Source: Dialister succinatiphilus YIT 11850 (GTDB taxonomy: Bacteria; Bacillota; Negativicutes; Veillonellales; Dialisteraceae). Taken from it: 64,000 nucleotides of DNA. A program made the translations under genes and the position numbers. Below, one piece after another: positions 16,506 through 24,473 of the stretch. The stretch covers positions 805,512-869,511 of the forward strand of contig NZ_JH591187.1 of the NCBI RefSeq assembly GCF_000242435.1, given 5' to 3'. Positions within the stretch are counted from its first letter, which is position 1. Every line of letters begins with the position of its first letter. The notes beneath the pieces are model-generated. The model did no database searches. It worked only from the letters and a program-made list of their open reading frames with translations, and was not told the origin of the DNA.

Positions 16506-18188
16506 TTACGCCTTTGCCTGTTTCTTCTGCAGTTTGGCCCAGGTATCGCGGAGACCTACGATGCGGTTGCACACCAGATGATCTTTGGTGGTGTCCTGGT
16601 CAATGATGAAATAGCCTTTCCGGAGGAACTGGAAGCGGCTGCCTACAGGGTATTCCTTAATGGCCGGTTCCGCTTTGCTCTTCATGACAGTAAGGGAGTT
16701 GGTATTCACCTTTTCCATGAAGTCCCTGCCGTCTTCCTTGTCATCCGGGGAAATGAGATAGTCGTAGAGCCTTGTTTCCACATCCACCGCCGTGTCGGCG
16801 CATACCCAGTGAAGAGTGCCCTTCACCTTGCGGTCGGCGCCGGGTGTGCCGCTTCTGGTATCAAAGTCCACGGTGCAGTGGATTTCTGTAATATTTCCTT
16901 CCCCGTCCTTCACTACATCTTCGCATTTCACAATGTAGGCGCCTTTGAGACGGACTTCCTTTCCCGGGGTCATGCGGAAGAATTTATGGACCGGATGCTC
17001 CATGAAATCTTCTCTTTCGATGTACAGATTCCGTCCGAAAGGAACCTGGCGGGTACCCATGGATTCATCTTCCGGATTATTTTCCAGGGTCATGTATTCG
17101 ATCTTATCTTCCGGATAGTTGGTAAGCACTACCTTCACCGGATCGATGACTGCCATAATGCGGGGTGCCTTGGCCTTCAGATCTTCCCGGATGCAGTATT
17201 CCAGAAGGGAAACATCCACCAGGTTGTCTGCCTTGGCCACGCCGATGAGATCGCAGAAATGACGGAGAGATTCCGGAGTGTATCCTCTTCTTCTGATACC
17301 GCAGATGGTGGGCATACGGGGATCATCCCAGCCGGACACCAGACCGGCCTCCACCATTTTACGGAGCTTTCTCTTACTGGTTATCATGGTGGTCACATTC
17401 AGGCGGGCAAACTCGATCTGCCGCGGCTTTTCCTTGCCGTCAAAGGCCTGGAGGCACCAGTTGTAAAGAGGTCTTCTTTCTTCAAATTCCAGGGTGCAGA
17501 TGGAATGGGTAATGCCTTCCAGGGCATCAGAGAGAGGGTGAGCAAAATCATAAAGTGGATAAATGCACCATTTGTCTCCCGTCCTGTGGTGGGTGGCGTG
17601 AAGGATGCGGTAAATAACAGGGTCCCTCATGACAAGGTTCGGAGAAGCCATGTCAATCTTGGCACGGAGGCATTTTTCTCCATCCTTGTACTTGCCTTCC
17701 TTCATTTCCTGGAAAAGCTTCAGGTTTTCTTCTACGGAACGGTTTCTCCAGGGGCTTTCCTTCCCCGGATGTTCCAGATCGCCGCGGGTATTATGGATTT
17801 CCTCACTGCTCTGATCATCTACATAAGCCAGCCCCATGCGGATGAGCTTGCAGGCAAACTCATAGAGTTCCGGGAAATAGTCGGAAGCAAAATGCACCGG
17901 TTCCTTCCATTTGAATCCCAGCCACTTTACATCTTCCAGAATGGAATCCACAAACTCCTGATTTTCCTTCGTGGGGTTCGTATCATCGAAACGAACATTG
18001 GTGGCGCCATGATACTTTTCACCAAGCCCAAAATTCAGGCAGATACTCTTGACATGACCGATATGAAGATAGCCGTTCGGTTCCGGCGGGAAACGGGTGA
18101 GCACCCTTCCATTGGCATAGACATGATTGGCTATGTCTTTATTGATTTCCGCTTCAATAAAGTTAGCGGCTTCTCTTTTTTCTTCCAT
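16506..18188 (-). CDS. glnS: Glutaminyl-tRNA synthetase
   Basis: Class I synthetase that charges tRNA(Gln) directly, 560 residues, the length of the bacterial GlnRS group. The signature HIGH occurs in YLHIGHVKS and the KMSKS-equivalent is ITSKRKL. FPPEPNGYLHIGH and FDDTNPTKE are typical of GlnRS rather than GluRS, and the C-terminal half is the two-beta-barrel anticodon domain. The ATG at 18188 is chosen because GGAGGAG lies 6 nt upstream; an in-frame ATG five codons earlier is part of that ribosome site. Most Gram-positive relatives use GluRS plus GatCAB instead, so this gene is a likely ancient transfer. Confidence 0.95.
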   Translation of the reverse strand: MEEKREAANFIEAEINKDIANHVYANGRVLTRFPPEPNGYLHIGHVKSICLNFGLGEKYHGATNVRFDDTNPTKENQEFVDSILEDVKWLGFKWKEPVHFASDYFPELYEFACKLIRMGLAYVDDQSSEEIHNTRGDLEHPGKESPWRNRSVEENLKLFQEMKEGKYKDGEKCLRAKIDMASPNLVMRDPVIYRILHATHHRTGDKWCIYPLYDFAHPLSDALEGITHSICTLEFEERRPLYNWCLQAFDGKEKPRQIEFARLNVTTMITSKRKLRKMVEAGLVSGWDDPRMPTICGIRRRGYTPESLRHFCDLIGVAKADNLVDVSLLEYCIREDLKAKAPRIMAVIDPVKVVLTNYPEDKIEYMTLENNPEDESMGTRQVPFGRNLYIEREDFMEHPVHKFFRMTPGKEVRLKGAYIVKCEDVVKDGEGNITEIHCTVDFDTRSGTPGADRKVKGTLHWVCADTAVDVETRLYDYLISPDDKEDGRDFMEKVNTNSLTVMKSKAEPAIKEYPVGSRFQFLRKGYFIIDQDTTKDHLVCNRIVGLRDTWAKLQKKQAKA

Positions 18189-18229
18189 AGTAATCTCCTC
18201 CATTCATTTGAATCACGGATATTTGTTTT

Positions 18230-18235
18230 ATTATA
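18230..18235 (-). promoter_or_regulatory. Predicted -10 box for glnS
   Basis: A perfect TATAAT on the minus strand 42 bases before the glnS start. No good -35 hexamer is seen at 16-18 bp, so this is a weaker prediction. Confidence 0.45.
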
Positions 18236-18280
18236 CAATATCTGCCGCTTCTTTTCTATTTCCGCCGATAAAAGCGCATC

Positions 18281-18307
18281 AAAAAAGACCGGGCAGCCGG
18301 TCTTTTT
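18281..18307 (-). terminator. Terminator of the FAH-family gene
   Basis: AAAAAGACCGG and CCGGTCTTTTTT form a compact stem with a 4-5 nt loop 8 bp past the stop of the gene at 18315. It separates that gene from glnS. Confidence 0.85.
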
Positions 18308-18314
18308 ACATTCC

Positions 18315-19205
18315 TTATTTCACTGTATTCTTCAGAGTGCCGATGGGATCGATGGTGATTTCTACCACATCCCCCTTTTTCAGGAACTGCGGCGGATTCT
18401 GTCCCATACCTACTCCCTGGGGCGTACCGGTGGCAATCACATCGCCGGGAAGCAGCGTCATGCCGTCGGAAAGAACCTCGATAAGCCGGGGAATGGAGAA
18501 AATCAAATCATTGGTAGACCCCTCCTGGCGGAGATGACCGTTTACCTTCGTGTAAATAGTAAAGGGCACAGGCCAGTCCCCCACCATCACCGTAGGCCCC
18601 ATGGGGCAGAAAGTATCCAGACTCTTCCCCTTGAACCACTGCACGTGCTTTCTCTGCAGATCCCGAGCTGTCACATCGTTGATAATGGTGTAGCCATACA
18701 CATACTTCATGGCATCCTCTGCAGCCACATTAGTGCACCGCTTGCCGATAATGACGCCCAGCTCCCCTTCATAATCCACTTCCTTCGTCGCAGCCGGATG
18801 ACTGTCGATTTCCTCCTCAGGACCGATGACAGATGTGGTGGCCTTCGTAAAGAAAATAGGAACAGCAGGATTCTTCGCATTGGCATTCTGATCAAATTCC
18901 TTCACATGGGCCTGGTAATTCTTGCCCACGCACAGAATATTGCGCCGAGGATAAAAAGGCACCTCCAGCCGCACATCCTTCAGAGAAAGAGGCTCGATGG
19001 ATTTATCCTTCTCATTCATTTCCAAAGCCCTGGCCAGATTCAAAAGCCCCTCCTCGCCGGACTCGATAAACTCCTCCATAGTCTCCCCCAAAGGAATGAA
19101 ATAAGTCTCCTCCAGATCCTCAGCGGAATAAATGGAAACTCCATCAGAAGCCAGCACGCCCCACTGGCGCTGGCCGTTGTAATTATAAGAAACAAGTCTC
19201 TGCAT
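18315..19205 (-). CDS. Fumarylacetoacetate hydrolase family protein
   Basis: A 296-residue protein of the FAH superfamily, which hydrolyses or decarboxylates beta-keto acids with a bound divalent metal. The N-terminal lid domain (about 1-95) is followed by the FAH core starting ILCVGKNYQAHVKEF. Metal ligands are expected in DYEGELGVIIGK and NDVTARDLQRKH; IATGTPQGVG is the usual late signature. Many such proteins in Firmicutes act on acylpyruvates or oxaloacetate, but the substrate here cannot be told. It is a single-gene unit with its own promoter and terminator. Confidence 0.92.
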   Translation of the reverse strand: MQRLVSYNYNGQRQWGVLASDGVSIYSAEDLEETYFIPLGETMEEFIESGEEGLLNLARALEMNEKDKSIEPLSLKDVRLEVPFYPRRNILCVGKNYQAHVKEFDQNANAKNPAVPIFFTKATTSVIGPEEEIDSHPAATKEVDYEGELGVIIGKRCTNVAAEDAMKYVYGYTIINDVTARDLQRKHVQWFKGKSLDTFCPMGPTVMVGDWPVPFTIYTKVNGHLRQEGSTNDLIFSIPRLIEVLSDGMTLLPGDVIATGTPQGVGMGQNPPQFLKKGDVVEITIDPIGTLKNTVK

Positions 19206-19237
19206 GGTATACCTTCTTTCTATTGGTGATTATGGAC

Positions 19238-19265
19238 ATTATATCATGAACAGGAGATGGTTCAA
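19238..19265 (-). promoter_or_regulatory. Predicted promoter of the FAH-family gene
   Basis: Minus-strand TTGAAC (19260-19265), 16-bp spacer, TATAAT (19238-19243), 33 bases before the start codon. Confidence 0.7.
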
Positions 19266-19796
19266 AGAGTTCATTGGCCCCCTTTGCGCTGAGGGCTGCG
19301 CCTTTGCATCAAAAGGATGCGGCTTCGCCGCAGATTATGGTAAGCTGCCAGCTGCTATAACCTGCGGCCGCTCCGCGTCCCCCACCACAAAGAACCCCGG
19401 TACCTTCCCATCCCCTATGCCCAATGAGTTCGGTGTCTGCATGGTCTACGGCCGCTGCTGTACCGAAGTACGACGGCGCGCGCCATACACGAGTCTCCCG
19501 TCATTTCTGCATATGTGGAGCTGATTTAGAGTCCTGGGTTCATTGTGTAGTTCATATCTTTTATCCTTTTTTGCCAAATTGGATGGAAGGAAACAAGGGG
19601 ATCCCCGCGTGTCTGAAATACCCTTCCCTGCCGGACCTAGGATTGGCAGGAAAGCCTGTGCCTTCAGAATTGCTTTATAAACTTGTTCCTTCTACTAATA
19701 TAATAGAAAAAATCGCTTTTATGTGAACGTGGAAAATAAAAAAATTAATTTTTTCTTCATTTTACGGAATATGCAAAAGAAATGCAATCATCAATT
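19266..19796. other. Intergenic stretch with decayed repeat pieces
   Basis: About 530 bases without a recognisable gene. The part near 19310-19370 has GCGGCTTCGCCGCAGAT and a following GGTAAGCTG-type spacing that also occurs at 22074-22120, so at least this part is a diverged piece of the modular repeat family. 19680-19796 is AT-rich. A few short frames exist but none reads like a protein. Confidence 0.5.
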
Positions 19797-20500
19797 GGAC
19801 ACACCTGCGGTGTGAGGGTACAGAGGGTTCGCCCCTCACTCTTATTGTCCCACCGCTTGCGGTGGCAAGGGAACTGGATTCGCAAGGAGCCGTAGGCAAC
19901 TGAGAATCCAGTGACACGCTTCCCAGCGGGGCGGGAAGGTGGTACGCAGTACCAAAGGGGGCCGAGACCGCCGGTCTCAGAAGGTTCAGAGGGAAAGGTT
20001 CTTAAGATGGATGGGCCTTCGGCCCAAGGGTTCTTAAGTTTGACGGGGCCTTTGGCCCCGAGGGTTGTGGATTGCCCTGCGGGCAATGCTTATAAAGTCA
20101 GCGTTACGGGATTGGCTGTCTGTGTCATATGTAACACAATATCCAGTGCCACCTATTTTCTCGTTTCCCCTTGAGGTGGCAAAGGAACTGGATTTGTAAG
20201 AGAGCGAAGCGACCTGAAAATCCAGTGACATGCTTCCCACCGGGGCGAAGTCCCGCGAAGCGGGAAAGGGTGTACGGGGCAGAGCACCGATAGGATGCTC
20301 CATCGCGGTCCTGACCGCCAATCGGCGGCCCCCTGAGCAAAGCGATGCATAGCAAACACATTTTGCACTAGCGAACTGGATTTGTAAAGGAGCATCAGCG
20401 ACCTGAAAATCCGGTGAGTCAGTGACAGCAGCGGTTGATGGAGCGCTAGCGACGCGCAAAATGTGTTCGCTGTGCACGCCGTCAGGCGACGGAGGAACAG
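19797..20500. repeat. Modular palindromic repeat array B
   Basis: Longest continuous array of the repeat family. It opens with the cap GGACACACC-loop-GGTGTGAGGGT (19797-19820). Three copies of a hairpin module with GAACTGGATT...AATCC(A/G)GTGA occur at 19862-19925, 20173-20239 and 20373-20418. The GGTGG...CCACC-like unit at 19936-19965 reads GGTGGTACGCAGTACC, with both stem sides changed relative to array A. The TTCTTAAG/GAGGGTT hairpin pair is at 19996-20068 and the ATTGCCC...GGGCAAT plus GCTTATAAAGTCAGCG unit at 20070-20115. A large inverted repeat spans 20344-20479. Confidence 0.75.
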
Positions 20501-20636
20501 CATCAGTTCTACTACTCAAAATACGGACCTATCCTCAGGGCTTCGCCCATATAAAATATAGTACTTCCTTCAGCTTCCCCCATACTGCCTTCCGGTGTGT
20601 TTTTTGCACACTCCCTCTTGAGCTTGTTGGGCAAAG

Positions 20637-20693
20637 ATCCGGCACATACCTCCCAGTCCCCAGAATTCCTGCACGCCTTACCTTGTCCATCAT
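20637..20693 (-). pseudogene. fabH: 5' stump of beta-ketoacyl-ACP synthase III (fabH)
   Basis: Nineteen codons beginning ATG-ATG at 20693 read MMDKVRRAGILGTGRYVPD, which is the conserved N-terminus of FabH. After the aspartate the frame runs into unrelated sequence and then into repeat array B. A ribosome site (GGCGGAGGG, 4 nt upstream) and a promoter (20752-20781) are still in place. FabH starts fatty-acid synthesis from acetyl-CoA, so a working copy must lie elsewhere if the organism makes its own fatty acids. I read this as the remains of a gene whose body was deleted or replaced when the array formed. Confidence 0.55.
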
Positions 20694-20751
20694 GTTCCCT
20701 CCGCCTTTTTGTAAGCTAGAGTCTTTTGCTTTTGTTGACATATTATTTTTT

Positions 20752-20781
20752 AATATATCCAGGTTAACCGGAGAGAGTCAA
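20752..20781 (-). promoter_or_regulatory. Predicted promoter of the fabH stump
   Basis: Minus-strand TTGACT (20776-20781), 18-bp spacer, TATATT (20752-20757), about 60 bases before the truncated fabH start. If active, it would transcribe toward repeat array B. Confidence 0.55.
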
Positions 20782-20799
20782 TATAAACATGTATTCAAC

Positions 20800-20842
20800 A
20801 GAAAAAGGACTTTGCACTCGTAAGTGCCAAAGTCCTTTTTCT
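20800..20842 (-). terminator. Bidirectional terminator after ispG
   Basis: A near-perfect inverted repeat, AGAAAAAGGACTTTG with CAAAGTCCTTTTTCT, plus an inner CACT/AGTG pairing. It lies 48 bp past the ispG stop and has T runs on both strands. Confidence 0.9.
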
Positions 20843-20889
20843 GGGTTTCATAGGGCGCTACAGTGATGAATGAATTCACAGCCCTTAAA

Positions 20890-21945
20890 TTACTGATTTT
20901 CAAATTTCTCTATTTCTTCCATCAAGGCAGGAATCAGTTCTTCTTCCGGCACGCTCCTCAGGATTTTTCCTTTTCTGAAGAGGAGGCCGCTGCCTTTTCC
21001 ACCGGCTATGCCGAAGTCTGCTTCTCTGGCTTCGCCGGGACCATTGACAGCGCAGCCCATGACAGCTACGCGGATGGGTTTCTTGAATTTCTGGATTTTC
21101 TCTTCCACTTCCTGAGCCATATGGATGAGATCCACCTGGGTGCGGCCGCAGGTGGGGCAGGAGACGAGGACGGGGCCGTACTGCTGCATGCCCACGGAGC
21201 TCAGGATCTCTCTGGCAGCTTTTACTTCTTTCAACGGGTCATCGGTGAGGGAGACACGGATGGTATCGCCAATGCCGTCCAGAAGGAGGCTGCCGATGCC
21301 GATGGCCGATTTAATGGTGCCGCGATAGAGGGTCCCTGCTTCGGTGACGCCCAGATGAAGGGGATAGTTCACCTGTTCATGAAGGAGGCGGTTGGCCTTC
21401 ACCATCATGGGAACGTCAGTGGATTTGACGGAAATGACGATATCGTGGAAGTTTTCTTCTTCCAGGATTTTCACATGTTCCATGGCGCCGGCCACCATGC
21501 CTTCCGCCGTGGGATGGCCGCCGTATGCGTCGAGAATGTGCTGAGGCAGGGAGCCGGCGTTAATACCGATGCGGATGGGAATCTGTTTTTCCCTGGCCAT
21601 GTCCACCACTTTCACTACATTGTCCCGGCTGCCGATGTTTCCCGGGTTAATACGGAGGGCATCAATGCCCTGTTCCATGGCGGTCAGGGCAAGGCGGTAG
21701 TCGAAATGGATATCCGCCACCAGCGGCACGTCCACTTTTTCCCGAAGGGCCCCCAGGGATTCGGCGGCCTTTCTATCGGGCACCGCCACCCGGACAATGT
21801 CGGCGCCCGCTTTGTGGAGGGCATTGATCTGGGCTGCCGCATATTCTGTATCCACAGGGCTGAAGGTACTCATGGACTGAATGGCAATGGGCGCGCCGCC
21901 GCCTATGGCAACGGTGCCTACATGGATCTGTCTGGTTTTTTCCAT
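20890..21945 (-). CDS. ispG: 4-hydroxy-3-methylbut-2-en-1-yl diphosphate synthase
   Basis: Iron-sulfur enzyme of the MEP isoprenoid pathway that converts methylerythritol cyclodiphosphate to HMBPP using electrons from flavodoxin or ferredoxin. Length 351 residues is normal for the bacterial form. The TIM-barrel half begins with RQIHVGTVAIGGG and ends around residue 255; the cluster-binding cysteines lie in CPTCGRTQ and CAVNGPGE. It is the last gene of the uppS-cdsA-ispC-rseP-ispG series, separated from rseP by repeat array C. IspC, an earlier enzyme of the same pathway, is encoded two genes upstream. Confidence 0.97.
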   Translation of the reverse strand: MEKTRQIHVGTVAIGGGAPIAIQSMSTFSPVDTEYAAAQINALHKAGADIVRVAVPDRKAAESLGALREKVDVPLVADIHFDYRLALTAMEQGIDALRINPGNIGSRDNVVKVVDMAREKQIPIRIGINAGSLPQHILDAYGGHPTAEGMVAGAMEHVKILEEENFHDIVISVKSTDVPMMVKANRLLHEQVNYPLHLGVTEAGTLYRGTIKSAIGIGSLLLDGIGDTIRVSLTDDPLKEVKAAREILSSVGMQQYGPVLVSCPTCGRTQVDLIHMAQEVEEKIQKFKKPIRVAVMGCAVNGPGEAREADFGIAGGKGSGLLFRKGKILRSVPEEELIPALMEEIEKFENQ

Positions 21946-21982
21946 TTTATCACCTGATTGTTTGGATAAATAACGTATTCAT

Positions 21983-22279
21983 GGACACCTCTTTGATGTG
22001 AGGGTTCTTAAGATTGACCGGCCGTTGGCCGAAGGGTTCGTAAGTTTGACGGCCTTTCAGGCCGAGGGTTGCGGTAGCGGCTTCGCCGCAGATAAAAAAG
22101 GTTAAGGCTGGTGCCGCAGGTTGTGTAGAAGGGTTGTGTGATCGCCATGGGGCCACTCTGTGGCCCGGGTCCAGAAGGTTCCAAGGGTAGGTGCCTGCTC
22201 CGCCCTTGCACACGCCTGCGGCGTGAAGTTCTTAAGATTGACCGGCCTCACGGCTGGAGGGTTCGTAAGTTTGACGGCC
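21983..22279. repeat. Modular palindromic repeat array C
   Basis: Fills the gap between rseP and ispG. A diverged cap (GGACACCTCTTTGATGTGAGGGT) is at 21983-22005. TTCTTAAG/GAGGGTT hairpin pairs lie at 22001-22070 and again at 22226-22279. The second pair is cut in the middle of its last hairpin, and the next base begins the rseP stop codon (TAA, 22280-22282). GCGGCTTCGCCGC (22077-22090) is a further perfect palindrome. The array lies inside what is otherwise one operon. Confidence 0.75.
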
Positions 22280-23305
22280 TTATTTCATCAGTCCCTGAAT
22301 ATCATTGCTCATGGCGAAGAGGAAGAGTCCCAGAAGAATGGTGACTCCTACGGCCTGTATGTAGTAGAGCGCTTTTTCCGGAAGTTCTCTTCCGCTCACG
22401 CCCTCGATAAGAGTCAGGATGAGGACGCCTCCGTCCAGAAGGGGTATGGGGAGAAGGTTCAGGAAGCCCAGGTTCAGGCTGAGGAGGGCGATGAAGAGAA
22501 GGAGGGAGAGAAAGCCGGTGTCAGCTACCTGGGCGCTCATGCGGGCGACGCCGATGGGGCCGGCTACGTCTGCTTCGTGGCCGGAAATCATATCGACGAG
22601 ACCGGTGACCATCATTTTAAGTAGGAAGAGGCAGCGCTCTCCGCCCATAAGGAAGGCCTCTCCCAAGCCTACGTCATGGTGTTCCAGGTAGGGAGAAATG
22701 CCGATGATGGGCCGACCATTGTCACCGTCTGTCATCATGATGGTGAGGGTTTTCTCTTCTCCTTCATGGCTCACGGTGACGGGGACGATACGGGTGTCCA
22801 GGGTTTTTGTGATTTTTCCGATGTCCGTCCAGGTATCCACTTTCCGGCCGGCCACGGTGAGGATGGTATCCCCCTTCTCTATGCCCTGCTTTTCTGCAGA
22901 GGTGCCGGAGAGGACGCCGCCTACGACGGGAAGGTCCGGGAATGTCTGATATCCTGCGTAGAGAAAGGCGCCAGCAAAGATGAAAAAGGCAAGAAGCACA
23001 TTAAAAACGGAGCCTGCCGCAATGACAAGCAGTCTGGCCCAGACGGGACGGTTCACGAAGGCCCGGGGGTCATCGTTTTTATCACTGCTGTCCATGCCGG
23101 CGATGCGGTTGAATCCTCCCAGGGGGATGGACCGAAGGGAATAAAGGGTTTCTCCCCTTTTTATACCGCCCAGTTTGGGTCCAAAGCCTACGGCAAATTC
23201 TTCTACTTTCATGCCGGTGAACTTGGCCATCAGGAAATGGCCGCCTTCATGGATAAGGACGATCACTGCAAAAACGAAAATGGGAGCCAGAATATTGACT
23301 AACAT
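22280..23305 (-). CDS. rseP: Site-2 zinc metalloprotease RseP
   Basis: Intramembrane protease of 341 residues. The zinc motif HEGGH lies in the first helix (VLIHEGGHFLMAK) and the third ligand in NLLPIPLLDGG near residue 280. One PDZ domain (about 110-185, GVLSGTSAEKQGIEKGDTI) sits between the membrane segments. It cleaves membrane-anchored anti-sigma factors and remnant signal peptides. The start overlaps the ispC stop by 7 bp. Its stop codon directly abuts repeat array C. Confidence 0.96.
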   Translation of the reverse strand: MLVNILAPIFVFAVIVLIHEGGHFLMAKFTGMKVEEFAVGFGPKLGGIKRGETLYSLRSIPLGGFNRIAGMDSSDKNDDPRAFVNRPVWARLLVIAAGSVFNVLLAFFIFAGAFLYAGYQTFPDLPVVGGVLSGTSAEKQGIEKGDTILTVAGRKVDTWTDIGKITKTLDTRIVPVTVSHEGEEKTLTIMMTDGDNGRPIIGISPYLEHHDVGLGEAFLMGGERCLFLLKMMVTGLVDMISGHEADVAGPIGVARMSAQVADTGFLSLLLFIALLSLNLGFLNLLPIPLLDGGVLILTLIEGVSGRELPEKALYYIQAVGVTILLGLFLFAMSNDIQGLMK

Positions 23306-24462
23306 GGAGCGATCCTCCGGATTTCACTTTCTGCCAGAGCTCTTGCCAGCCGGTCTGCTTCCATAATGTCCTCATAGGAGTGAATTTCACGGGAGATAAA
23401 CCTAGAAAGGGTTTCTTCCACCACGTCATAAATGGAAAGGAATGAAATACGGCCGGCGATGAAGGCGCGGATAGCTTCTTCATTGGCTGCGTTGAAGGCG
23501 GTGCCTGCGGTGCCTCCTTGTTTCCCGGCTTCATAGGCCATTTTCAGGGAGCGGAAAACTTCCAGGTCCGGCTTTTCAATAATAATGGAGGCTATGTCCC
23601 GCCAGTTGACGTACTGCCTCGAAGGGGAAGGCAGTCTTTCCGGATAGGTCAGGGCGAACTGGATAGGCAGACGCATGTCGGGATTTCCTATCTGGGCCAT
23701 AATGGAGCCGTCATCATATTCTACCATGGAGTGGATCAGGCTCTGGGGCTGGACGATCACTTCAATATCATCGTAGTCCACGTTGAAGAGCCAGTGGGCT
23801 TCGATGACTTCCAGGCCCTTGTTGAACATGGTGGCCGAATCCAGGGTCACTTTCATGCCCATGTTCCAGGTAGGATGCTTCATAGCATCGGCCAGAGTCA
23901 CCTTTTTCAGTTCTTCCCTTGTTTTCCCCCGAAAGGGACCGCCGGAGGCGGTGAGGAGAAGTTTATGGATATGCTTTCTGTCCTGTCCCAGCATGCACTG
24001 GAAAATGGCGCTGTGCTCGCTGTCCACGGGACGGATGAGGACATGGTGCTTTCTTGCTTCCGCCAGCACCAGACTGCCGCCGGCCACCAGGGTTTCCTTA
24101 TTGGCCAGAGCCAGTTCCTTTTCTGCTCCAATAGCAGCCAGAGTGGGGGCCAGTCCTGCAATGCCCACCACTGCCACCAGCACCAGATCTACGTCATCCC
24201 GAAGGGCGGCTTCAGTAAGGCCCTCCTGCCCGATGATCACTTCAGCCGGTCCTGTATAGAGAGATTTGAATTCCCTGCCCGCTTCTTCATCACAGACTAC
24301 GACAGCGGCAGGATGAAATTCTTCTGCCTGCCGGAGAAGCTTTTCCACGCTTTTGTTAGCGCAGAGCACCCGGGCATGGAAAAGGTCCGGATGAGAGCGG
24401 ATCACGTCCAGCGTCTGGGTACCGATGGAACCGGTAGAACCTAATACTGCAATTTCCTTCAT
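23299..24462 (-). CDS. ispC: 1-deoxy-D-xylulose 5-phosphate reductoisomerase
   Basis: NADPH-dependent enzyme that converts DXP to MEP, the committed step of the non-mevalonate isoprenoid pathway; target of fosmidomycin. Length from the chosen start is 387 residues. The nucleotide-binding loop is LGSTGSIGTQTL at the N-terminus; LTASGGPF, VDSEHSAIFQ and HPTWNMG are the catalytic and metal-site segments. ATG at 24462 has AAGGAG 5 nt upstream and is preferred to an upstream GTG that overlaps the cdsA stop. It lies between cdsA and rseP, the standard order. Confidence 0.96.
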   Translation of the reverse strand: MKEIAVLGSTGSIGTQTLDVIRSHPDLFHARVLCANKSVEKLLRQAEEFHPAAVVVCDEEAGREFKSLYTGPAEVIIGQEGLTEAALRDDVDLVLVAVVGIAGLAPTLAAIGAEKELALANKETLVAGGSLVLAEARKHHVLIRPVDSEHSAIFQCMLGQDRKHIHKLLLTASGGPFRGKTREELKKVTLADAMKHPTWNMGMKVTLDSATMFNKGLEVIEAHWLFNVDYDDIEVIVQPQSLIHSMVEYDDGSIMAQIGNPDMRLPIQFALTYPERLPSPSRQYVNWRDIASIIIEKPDLEVFRSLKMAYEAGKQGGTAGTAFNAANEEAIRAFIAGRISFLSIYDVVEETLSRFISREIHSYEDIMEADRLARALAESEIRRIAPC

Positions 24463-24473
24463 AAAAACTCCTT

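Noticed and set aside
16056-19229. A plus-strand open frame of over 1000 codons opposite glnS and the FAH-family gene
   Set aside because: It is a shadow of minus-strand genes with strong codon bias and crosses a promoter and a terminator. It has no family likeness. The same applies to long frames opposite clpC, alaS, yhaN and aspS.
19797-20500. Repeats considered as a CRISPR array
   Set aside because: Units differ in sequence and length, are palindromic modules rather than identical repeats with unique spacers, and no cas gene is near.
20034-20519. Open frames of 60-160 codons inside arrays B, D and A
   Set aside because: They are made of hairpin modules in low-complexity translation, lack ribosome sites and have no protein likeness.
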